NCBI GenBank assembly: GCA_002049455.2
Contig: KV919011.1
Location: 1-64,000, forward strand
DNA: 64,000 nt
Reading direction: 5' to 3'
From: Porphyra umbilicalis
Taxonomy: Eukaryota; Rhodophyta; Bangiophyceae; Bangiales; Bangiaceae
Below the pieces are notes generated by a model. That model was not told the origin of the DNA and did no database searches. It saw only the letters and a program-made list of their open reading frames with translations. This document shows positions 42,835-52,312 of the stretch, one piece after another. Position 1 is the first letter of the stretch. The number at the start of each line of letters is the position of its first letter. A program made the translations under genes and the position numbers.

Positions 42835-44930
42835 GCGGTCGGCAGGGGGGGGGCGTGGGGGCACGCGGCGCACGCGGAGGCCCCGGTGGCAGCGAGTGGC
42901 GGCGCGGCGACCCGCAGCGCACGGGGGCCACGGACGTAGGGTCGGCGGGCGGGCGCGGCACCGCCGCGGGCAGCGACACTTGGCAGCCGGATGGGTCACG
43001 TGGTCGCGGCGCCAGTGGCGGGGCGGCCGCGTGCGGGGGGGGGGGGTCCCAGGCGGCTCGCGGGGAGCGCGGGAAAAAGACGGCGCAAGCAACCTCGAGT
43101 GCGGGGACGGCGAGCGAGCACGCGGGGTGTCGGGCGGCGGCGCCGCGCCGACGCGGCGACGGCCGAACGGCAACGGCGCGGCGTGCGGGGCTTCGAAGCC
43201 TCGGCGGGCGGGGGTCGGCGTCATGCACTCGCTGCGATCCCACCGGCTGTTGGCGCAAGCACACACTCCCGCACCTGCTGGTGGCGGCAACGTGTGGTGG
43301 GCATGTGCGGCACGCGCGTGCACACCGCTGACGCGGCGGTTGTGGTGGCACCAGGAACGCCGCGGGTGTGGGCCGAATCGGCTCCCGCGGGGGGGGCGGG
43401 CACCGCGCGTGTGTGCCCCACCACGCGATCGGCAAGCGCGGTTGGTGGCGGCCCGTGTCGCCAGCGTGCGCTGGAACTCCCAGCGTTGAACGGGGTGCGG
43501 CGGGCGTGGCGCGGGACGCCGGCTCCTACCACTGTCGCGCGGGCGCGTGCTTACCGGCACGCCCCGCTGCGACACGCAGGGAGCATTCGTGTCCCCCCCC
43601 CAGCTAGGGAGGGCCCTCCCCCCTTGCCAGCGACGGAGTGGGGCACACCCGCTGGCCCTGACCCAACACAAGGTTCAACCTTGTGCTGGAAGTTCCAGCG
43701 TTGCCGTCCAAGCAGCAGACACCTGAGGCGGGCGCCGATCAGCGCGGCCAGCCTGCCGACAGTGGGCAACGGCTATCGCTGGGGCTGTTTTGGAGGTGGC
43801 CTGGCAGCTTTCGCGTCGGGAGCCGATGGCTGGCTGCCGCCTGGCAGATGGTTAGTCCCGCTCGGGTGCCCTCGCACGAGGCTGTTGATAAAGGGGGCCT
43901 GGGCGCTTGATGGCTGCCCCCGAGCGTTTTGGTTCAAGCGGTGCCCCGACCGCACTCGGCGCCGTGGAGGACCCTCTGATCGTCTCGTAAGTTAAAAATG
44001 TCCTTCAGCCTGTGTATTGGCTGCCACCGATGTGCATTTCTCCATCAGTGCACCCTTCGATACGGATTTTCGGTAGCAATCGGAAGCTCCATCGAATCGT
44101 TGCGGCAGACACAGGTGTAAACCCCGCGTGGCTGCGAGTTTTGATACGAGAAACGACGTCGGTGGCCTTCGGACGGACCTGACGCGAGCGGGCTGTACGG
44201 CACAACAAGAACAGCTGTAGCTCATTGCGAGGTTCAACAGCTCTTGATCAGCACTTCGGGCAGTTCATCGGGCTGTACAGTTTTGTGTTGGTCGACTGTT
44301 TCGGTGCCCGTGAGGAAGCTTCTTGTGCTCCGTACGGGGAATACCGATGGGATAAACGGACATCGGGGTTACAGGCTATTGGGTGTTCAAATCGGCGTCC
44401 ATCGAAACCCCCCTCTGATACGGATATCAGAGGCTGTCGGAAAGTGCACCTCGATCCGGGAAACCACTGAGGCGCCAAGAGTGACGGCTGGCTCGTCGTC
44501 AACGGTGTTGCGGGCCGGGGGTCCCGGAGGCGTTCTGGTTGTTGAGCGGACGCGTCAGCCGGTTGATGTGGGCGCGCTGCCGGCCGCTTTGCCAGACCCG
44601 CCCGACCGAGGCAGGTGTCTCTTGACCAGTGACCAGAGGGAGCGTGCAGACGTCGAATCGCGACGACAGGCAAGTCCTGGAAATTTCACAGCACTTACCG
44701 GTACTTGCCGCGTGGATTCAGTCGGCATCTTCCATCCCGTGTCTCTCGAGTTGCGTGGCGTCCCTCGGACGTGCGCGGAACAGCGGCGCCTCGGCCTTCC
44801 ACAGACTGGACGAGACGTCTCGGCGGACCCTGCGCGGCCTCGGCCGCGTCGTCTCGGTGGGCCCCCGCCCGCGGTCCCGGTTGTGGGCGCCGCCCCCGTT
44901 GCCATCCCGCCGGCGGCGCTGCTCGCCGCC
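42835..44930. other. Divergent intergenic region, 2.1 kb
   Basis: Spacer between the disordered-protein gene (minus) and the serine acetyltransferase gene (plus). The left half is GC-rich without a recognisable gene. 43,470-43,700 holds two copies of a GCTGGAA-TTCCAGCGTTG phrase and a 19-bp palindrome. 43,990-44,480 is lower in GC with ATACGGAT and CCATCGAAACCC phrases also seen in other repeat-rich parts of the window. Confidence 0.4.
43667..43685. repeat. 19-bp palindrome next to a CTGGAA-TTCCAG repeat
   Basis: CACAAGGTT, a central C, then AACCTTGTG: a perfect 9-bp arm palindrome. It abuts GCTGGAAGTTCCAGCGTTG; a near copy, GCTGGAACTCCCAGCGTTG, lies about 210 bp to the left. It looks like the end of a small inverted-repeat element. 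Confidence 0.6.
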
Positions 44931-46559
44931 ATGGTCGACTCGTCGTCACGACCACGGGCAGAGGGGAGAGGGAGTCGCGCGGCTTTTGCTGCTGCGGCGC
45001 CGCCGGCGCGCCGCTGGGTCGGTGCGTCGGTCCCCTCGGTGCCCTCTGCGCCCGCGGCGCGCGCGCCGACGCGCCGCGCGGGGCGGGCGGCGGGACCCCC
45101 CACCGCCGCCGCTCGGTGCGCCCGGCGCCCCCCATCCATGTCCTCGATGGAGCCAGCGTCGGGCGTGTCGTTGGCGTCTGGCGCCGGCGCGGCGGCCGCC
45201 GCACGCCCGACGTCCGCGGCGCTACCGTCGACGCGCGCGCCCGCGCCCGTCGAGACGGTCGGCGGGCGGCGGGTGGCCAACAAGGACGAGTACGTGTGCG
45301 CCCTGCGTGCGACGCTCGGCCTGGATGGTGGGGGCGGGTGGGCGGCGGTGCGGCCGCCCGGCGTGGACGCAACCGACCTCTTTTGGCAGTCGATGCAAGC
45401 CGAGGCGCGGGTGGCGGCGGCCAAGGAGCCGCTGCTCGCCTCCTTCCTCTTCAATTCGGTGCTTAACCACCGGACGCTGGCGTCGGCGCTCGCGTTTCAT
45501 CTGGCCAACAAGCTCGCGTCCGCCGCCATGCCGGCGACGCTCCTCGTGGAGGTGTGTCGGGAGGCCCTCGCCGGGGGGGGGGCGGCCGCGGCGACCGGCC
45601 ACCCAACCACCGCCTGGGCGTCGACCGTCGACGGCGAGGCGGGGCCGGCGGCGGCGGCGGCGGCCGCCGCCGCCGCCGCCGCCGCCGCCATGGACCGGAC
45701 GCTGCGGTTGGACCTCCTCGCGTTTATGGAGCGGGACCCCGCGGCCACGCAGCTCATTGACGCGCTGCTCTACTTTAAAGGCTTCCACGCGTTGCAAGCG
45801 CACCGCGTCGCGCACGCGCTGTGGGTGACGGACCGGCGGCCGCTCGCCTACTTTCTCCAATCCCAAGTCAGCAAGCGCCTGCAGGCCGACATCCACCCCG
45901 CCGCGGTCGTTGGCGCGGGCGCGTTTTGGGACCACGCGACGGGGCTGGTCATTGGCGAAACGGCCGTCCTCGGCAACAACGTGTCGCTGCTGCACTCGGT
46001 GACGCTCGGCGGGAGTGGGAAAAAGCACGGGGTGCGGCACCCGCGGCTTGGGGACGGGGTGTTGGTCGGCGCCGGCGCCACGCTCCTCGGGCCGGTGGTC
46101 GTCGGCGCGAGCGCGCAGGTGGGGGCGTGCTCCCTCGTGTTGGAGGACGTGGCGCCGGGCGTGACGGTCGTCGGCGTGCCGGCCAAGGTCGTCGGCGTGC
46201 CGGGCGTGGCCGTGCCGGCGCTCCACATGCGCCACGAGCGGTGTATGGAGGCGGAGATGGGGGAGTGGGGGGGGGAGGGCGCGGGGGGGTGGGGGGGTCA
46301 GGCCGCCGCGGCGGGCGGGAATGGCGCGCCGTCGAGCGGGAATGGAGGTGTGGGGAGTGGGAATGGAACTGGTGGGGGGGGGGGGTACCCTGAGCGGTGT
46401 ATCATGGCCGTTAACTTTGCTGGTGCCGCGTGCGAATCGTTTGGCAGCGGACGGTCAGCTCCGTCGAGTTTCTGTGCGGACGATAGCTGTTGTACATCAT
46501 CCGGGCTAGTAGAGTCCTGCGCTATCCAACCGCCCTTTCGGTGTGTGCTGCGCTCCTGA
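44931..46559 (+). CDS. SAT: Serine O-acetyltransferase
   Basis: Makes O-acetylserine from serine and acetyl-CoA, the committed step to cysteine. The N-terminal helical SATase domain is seen (DLFWQSMQAEARVAAAKEPL, FLFNSVLNHRTLASALAFHL). After a poly-Ala insert encoded by GCC repeats come LLYFKGFHALQAHRVAHALW and the left-handed beta-helix: ADIHPAAVVGAGAFWDHATG (catalytic Asp/His region), LVIGETAVLGNNVSLLHSVT, LGG, and GDGVLVGAGATLLGPVVVGA. A 100-150-residue Ser/Ala/Arg leader from MVDSSSRPRAEG suggests plastid or mitochondrial targeting. After the helix, a Gly-rich tail contains G runs (46,255-46,385). The frame shown ends at 46559, but the last 55 residues have different composition, and a one-base change in the last G run would end the protein at 46393. 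Confidence 0.9.
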   Translation: MVDSSSRPRAEGRGSRAAFAAAAPPARRWVGASVPSVPSAPAARAPTRRAGRAAGPPTAAARCARRPPSMSSMEPASGVSLASGAGAAAAARPTSAALPSTRAPAPVETVGGRRVANKDEYVCALRATLGLDGGGGWAAVRPPGVDATDLFWQSMQAEARVAAAKEPLLASFLFNSVLNHRTLASALAFHLANKLASAAMPATLLVEVCREALAGGGAAAATGHPTTAWASTVDGEAGPAAAAAAAAAAAAAAMDRTLRLDLLAFMERDPAATQLIDALLYFKGFHALQAHRVAHALWVTDRRPLAYFLQSQVSKRLQADIHPAAVVGAGAFWDHATGLVIGETAVLGNNVSLLHSVTLGGSGKKHGVRHPRLGDGVLVGAGATLLGPVVVGASAQVGACSLVLEDVAPGVTVVGVPAKVVGVPGVAVPALHMRHERCMEAEMGEWGGEGAGGWGGQAAAAGGNGAPSSGNGGVGSGNGTGGGGGYPERCIMAVNFAGAACESFGSGRSAPSSFCADDSCCTSSGLVESCAIQPPFRCVLRS

Positions 46560-46744
46560 GTATGCGGGGAATCAAACGTGAGGGCGCACATTTAACTTTT
46601 GGAATCAGCGTCCTGCGGCTCCTCCGAGTCGGGCACCGGTCCTCAACGCGCACACCAGGATCAAAAGATGTGACTGAACGAGGAGGTCAAGAAGGACGAA
46701 TGTACAGAAAAAAAAAAAAGAGAAAACAGTGTCCCCGCGGCTCT

Positions 46745-47974
46745 CTACTGCTTCGCTTCTGGCTCATCCAAGCGATTCAACAGCGCCCACCCGCTCTCAC
46801 CCTCCTTCCACATGGTCACGCTGCTGTCGCCCGACGCCACCCCCAGCACCCCCCCCGCGGGCGTCCACGACACGCTCCAGACGGGCGCCCCAAAGTCCGG
46901 CAGCTCCTTCTTGTCCCACGACCCGCCACTGTCGCCGCGCGTCCACACCACCACTCGCTTGTCTTGCCCCCCCGACGCGATCACGTCGCGGCCGCCGCCA
47001 ATGGAGGGCGCCCACGCGACCGACCGCACCCACTCGCGGTGGGCGGTCAGCGGGGGCCCGTCGCGCACCCACGCGCCGTCGGCGGTGCGGCGCCACACCT
47101 TGACGAGCGCGTCGCAGCCGCCCGTCACGATGCGGAGCGGGGGCAGCGCGCCGTCGGGCTCCCCGAGGCCCCCAAACGTGGCCGGCGCAAACGACACGGA
47201 GGAGGCGCCGAGCGCGTGCGTCTGCGCGCCCCCGTCGGCAGCGTCCGACACCCGCACGTCGTTCCACGTGCCGTCGGCTGGGTTGTGCGTGACAATCGAT
47301 ACAAAGCCGTCGGAGGAGGCGCAGGCAAAGGCCAAGCCATAGGCAGATGGCGCAAACGCCACCGAGTTGACCGAGCTGGCGTGCCAGCTGTACTCGTACG
47401 CGCGCCGCCAAGTGCTCGTCGCCACGTCCTCCTTCCACAGGATGACGCGACCGTCAAAGCCGGCTGATGCAAGGAGGCCCCCAAAAGACGGGTGCGCCCA
47501 CGACACCTGCCAGACGGGGCCGTCATGACCGACTAGCTCCGCCGACAACGTGTGCTGGGGAGGCGAACCACCCGTGGGAGAAAATATGCGGACAGTGCGG
47601 TCAGAGGAGGCGGTGGCCAGGCGGAGCCCATAGTAGTCCAGCTGCGAGTCATGCTGCGCAGGTTCAAGACAGTACAGTACAAGTTTGACAAGGCACCCAG
47701 AGTACCACGGTACACAAAGCGCCAGTCACGAATGAAGACAAGACAGGGTCAGCTATCAGAGCTCTAAACGACCACACCTCGTCCGCATCATGAAGGAAGA
47801 CAAAAGAAGTAACACCGAAGTGAGTTTGAGCACAACCAGCAAACAGAGGCCGCTACTGACGTCAAGCACCTCAAACGACGAACGTACAATCATGTCGGCG
47901 TGCCCTGTGTCGATGGTCGTCTGCGGGAGCGCCGGCTCACGTTCGACCACCCCCGCAGGAGTAGCCGCTGCCAT
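46745..47974 (-). CDS. SEC13: COPII coat / nuclear pore protein SEC13
   Basis: A 331-residue WD-repeat beta-propeller that pairs with Sec31 in the COPII vesicle coat and with Nup145C/Nup96 in nuclear pores. Exon 1 is 47974-47888, from MAAATPAGVVER to TTIDTGHADMI; exon 2 is 47653-46745. The 234-bp intron (GTACGT...TGCGCAG, phase 0) joins DMI to HDSQLDYYGLRLATASSDRT, matching the family's MIHDxQxDYYGxxLATxSSDR. Further blades: LVGHDGPVWQVSWAHPSFGG, YEYSWHASSVNSVAFAP, LTAHREWVRSVAWAPSIGGG, VIASGGQDKRVVVWTR and APVWSVSWTPAGGVLGVASG, then NRLDEPEAKQ. Length is normal and there are no frame breaks. It converges with the acetyltransferase gene, whose tail ends about 190 bp away. Confidence 0.96.
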
Positions 47975-50900
47975 GATGCGAAAGATGGGGTTCCGGTACT
48001 GAAGGACAAAGAGCAGCAGTCAGTTGTTGTGCGGATGAATGTGGCGCCACGACGACGAAGCCAAGGACGCAACGAGCATGAGCACCACGTCAAACCCGAG
48101 GGACTGACAGCATTCGAGAGGTCATTAATCCAAGTTTCAGACGGACTTTCTACCAGAGGACGACTTCTGCAAAGAGTAGCCCGGCTGTTAGACCTTGGTC
48201 GACCCAGAATTCGGAACAAAAGCCATAGGTTGATCCGACGTCCAGACTCGACGTTGTGCGTCCTCAAGTCATTAGAGTTCAGCACCGCCAGTCTGGCGTT
48301 GGGCGCCACCGTCACCACCGAGACCGGTCCAGCCATCGGGCTGGGTTAGGACGTGTCCTTCCAAGCGCAGCCCCGAGATAGGAATGGCCGTGAATGCGGT
48401 GTGCGCTGCCCGCCACCTCTTTTGGACACCCCCTGGATGGTGCAAGAGCGAGGTGCTGCGTGCTTCTCCGCGTCGTATCAGAGTGAGTGCCGAGCGGTCA
48501 TTTACACTCGTCGGCCTCAGCACAGGTGACCGCGTGGCCCAGAGCGCCTGGCTTGCGCGCAACTTCGGTTGGCCGCCCTCGCATCGTCCGAAAAACGACG
48601 TCCCGAACGTGACCCTGGACGGGAGTCCTGTTCGCGGACCGGCTGGACGGGAGCCGATTCTGTTCACCCTTCCGTTCGAGAACGGCAGACTGAACGGGAG
48701 GAAATCCCGTTCAGGATATTCCGTGCCAGGCTCTGGCCGCCTTCGCGGCATCAGCAGACCAAACACGAGGTTCTTTCTTCGGCAATGCCTATAACCGGCC
48801 AATGGGCGCACTAGATTGCGTTCAAGACCCTATCTCCCGCTAACCAGGAGATATCTGCGGCCCGCGTCCGTGAGGACTACGCAATTGGGTCTTGTTGAGG
48901 TCCGACGGCCGGGGCATTGGTCGCGTTGATAGAGCCGATTAGCGACTGCACGTCTTAGCCGCGGTGTCCCGTCGTCGACAAGCAGATCCGCTGCGCACCG
49001 CGGCTGCCTGCGTCGTGGTTGTGTGTCGTGTGTGAGGCTGTTTGAGTTGCCTGCCCACCGTGTGTGACATGTCCGGTATATCTTTGTGCCGCTGTTCGGG
49101 GGGGGGGGGGTAAGGTGCGGATCCATGTGGCAATCGGTGGCCGCGCCTCCAGTGCCGCTTCCTCCTCGTGTAGGTCCCGTCTTCACCTGCACCTCACCCC
49201 CGTCCGTTCCCTTTCATCACCTTATGCGCTTGACTGCTTCCTCTTTTCCATGCTAATTCGCCCACCTGTGTCTGACTGTTGACTTCTTCGGGGGTGCAGG
49301 ACGTGGGGGGGAAGGTGGCGTACCTTTGTAAGAGGGTGGGGGGGCGGTTGCTTGGAGTATTTATCTTGTGTTGCTTAGGTGGCTTGCAGTGGACACGAGG
49401 GTGTGACGCCGGCCGTCATATGTGGTGCAGGGTCGTGCCATGATTTCTTGCCTCCAGCGGGACGTCTTCTGACCGGTTTCCTTTTGCTCTGTTGTTCCGC
49501 GTTGCTGTTTCCTTCTTTCTTTTATGTATTTTGTGCTCGACTGGGCTTGTCTGCTCAGTACGGGGGGTGGGGGGGGGAGATATGAGGATGGCGATTTTCT
49601 GTGAGGGGGGGAGGGGAGGATGTGGTGGCTCAAAGTCAGTGTGTCTGGCCCAGGTGCTTGTTGGTTGGCGTACCAGTGGTGCTGGGTGACGGGCTTGGCT
49701 ATGTCTTCGTCTTTGTGACGGTGCAGATGGGGGTGGTATTTAGTGGCGGTGGGCGACCGTGGCCGTGGCCGTGGTCGTCGTCTTCCGCCCTCCGTGAGGG
49801 CGATTGTGAGCCAATCAAAGTGCCACCGATCCCGGTTGGCAATGAATTTCCACCACGAGCCATCGGTCCTTATGACATGCTTCTTAGCAGATTTATGCCC
49901 AAAGATGCGTGGCAAGTGTGGGTGTCCCGTGACCCAGAAGCACGCACCTGAACATGTACAGTATGGAACAGGAGTCCTGCCCGTTCCAGAACAGCCGCCT
50001 GGACGGACGGCTGAACGGGAGGAGCCCTTGTCCAGGGCGTTGACTTTTAGACGATGCTTCTGGCTGTGACTCGCAGCACGGTGCCCGCTGGTTGCTGGTA
50101 GGCTTCTGAGCCAGGTCCACGCTTCTTTCTCGCCGAGGCTCCAGAATCGGCGATCCGACCATTTGGGTGACGATTTTACTCAACTGTCACTGTATATGAC
50201 TCCTCACCAAGTTTTTCTTTATCTGCCAGCTCGCGGCAATGGCCTTGCAATGCCTTTTGTAGGAACCCCCGAGGAAGTGCCAGCCATCCAGGACACCCCG
50301 GTGTGCCAGGAACTCGTTCTCGAGCACGAGTCTTGTTGTCAGGAAAGCTGCGTTCTTGAAGCACGGGAGGGTCTCTCCCAACAGCCACAGATCCTGGCTT
50401 CCAGGAGAATCCATGAATCGTCCTCTGATCGCTCCACCGGGGCGGCCAGCGCGTCGACGCTGCCAGGAGCGAGTCAATTGAGGACCGCCCAGCTGCCGCG
50501 TGTCGTACACTCCCCACCCCGTGTGGCACAGTCGAGGTCCATCCCCCCCCCCACCGTCGGCAAGCAGGGGAACCCAATGCGCGGGTCCCCCCCAAGAAGT
50601 GGTGCCGGGACGAGCACCGCTGCCGATCTACCTCGGCAGGGGGCCCGGGTGGGCGGGCGCTCCGCGGGGGCACACGGGCGCCGCTCGGGTCTGGCACGCG
50701 GCGGCGCGTGTGCGTCTCCGCTGGTTGGCTTCCCGCCGGGGGGGTCCCCCCGTCCGTGGCCGCGGGGCCCTTGCGCGGGGGGTGCAGCCGCCACCGCGGC
50801 CGCCGCGGCTGCACACGTCGGCGAGCGCGCCGTGGCACACGGAAAGCACCACCTTGAGCAGCGTCCTCGTATGCGCCCTGCCCCCCCCCCCTTCCCCCCC

Positions 50901-52312
50901 CCCTCCCCCCCTTGCTCCCCCCCCTCCCCCCCCCCCTCCCACGCCTAGTTACGGGCAGTCTTCTGGGTCTGACCTGACAGTACGAAGCCTCTCATAAGCA
51001 CCGCCAGGGCAGCATACGTGTCGCCCACTCGTGCTGACAGTCTCCACATACCTCTTTTCGTTGGCCCAAGAGCACACCGAGCCGACATTCTGGCTTCCCA
51101 TTGGTCAAAACCCAGAAGTCCGGGAGAAGGGGGTCTTAACTTGGCGTGCTCCCCCCTCCCTGGCTTTTGTCCTCCCCCACCTCCCCCTTCTTCCCAACGG
51201 CCCCAGCGGGTGGCCCCCCGGCTCGGATCGTGGGGCACCGACGCCGTGACGGTGGTCGCCCGCCGCGCGCCGCACCCCCGCCTTGCTGTCGGTCACGGGA
51301 GCTGCGGGCGGCCCGCTGTTGCGGGGCCGCCGCGAACGGGTGTGCAGCGTGTCCACGACCGATCCACCGACGGTGAGGGGGGGGGGGCTGCGATCCCGGT
51401 CGCGGCGCGGAATGGCGCCTGGCGATACGTGGAGGGTGGCGGTACGACCGTGCACGGCAAGGTTGGGGAAGGGGGGGGGAGGAGGGCGCCTCTTCCAACC
51501 CCACACCAGCCACGCGTCTGACGGCTCCGCGTGCGGCCGGTGGCAGGTCGGCGGCGGGGCCGCCCCGTGTCTGTGGCCGTGGCGGCGGCGGGTGCGCGTG
51601 GGGCCGCCGCCGCAGCGGATGGCTGGGGCACCCCTCGGGGCCTGCCTGCCCCCCCCCCCCCCCCCGCCCCCGCCACCCACCAGCCCCGTTGCGCGCTAGC
51701 GGCAGGGGGCTGACCTTGCCGAGCCCTCCCCCCCCCCCACGCCACGGCGGCCAACGTCAGCTGGCCGCATCGTGCGTGAATGGCCATGCATGCGCGTGTG
51801 GCCACGGGTCGACCGCCGCCCCGTCGGCCGCGGCGGGCAGCGCCTGCGGGCGTCGTGTCCACGTGTGGGCACGTTTGGGCGTTTCCGCCGCCACCCCCCC
51901 CACCCCCCACCCAATCACCGAGTGCGCGCGGCCGACGACGGCGTGTGACGTGTGTCCGGCCGACGGGGCAGCCGCGTCGACCGCACCCGTCGGCCGTTGA
52001 AAAACACTCCACGCCGACCCGCAGGGTGCCGCATGCGCCCCCCCCCCCCCCCCCGCCCGCCCGCGCCGGGTGGGTGCCCATCGCCTCCCACGGCGTGTGC
52101 CGGTACCGTTGGCCTGACGCACACGGCGGGGGCCGCGGCCGTCCCCTATCCGCCACCCTGATCCCCCACCCGGGCGCGGTGCGGGTATCTCTCGCTGGTA
52201 GGGCGGGTGGCACTGACGGGAAGACCGCGCCGACCGGCCGGCCCCCACCCGTCCGCGTGGTGGCGAAACCCCCTTCCCCGCAGTGGTTGTGACCGACTGC
52301 AACGCCGTCGCC
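47975..52312. other. Gene-poor 4.3-kb region with short repeats
   Basis: Between the SEC13 and pseudokinase starts. I recognise no protein family on either strand. 48,000-50,300 has moderate GC and many stops; it holds two related stretches rich in GAACGGGAGG (48,600-48,720 and 49,965-50,035). 50,500-52,280 is GC-rich with chance open frames. A CCCCGCAG at about 52,275-52,282, 30 bp before the kinase ATG, could be the acceptor of a 5' UTR intron. Confidence 0.4.
48690..48714. repeat. 10-bp stem hairpin in GAACGGGA repeat
   Basis: CTGAACGGGA, a five-base loop, then TCCCGTTCAG. Just upstream is a second small hairpin, CCGTTC-GA-GAACGG. Similar phrases (GGAGTCCTG, CCCGTTC, GGCTGAACGGGAGGA) recur at 49,965-50,035, so this is a diverged two-copy repeat. 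Confidence 0.6.
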
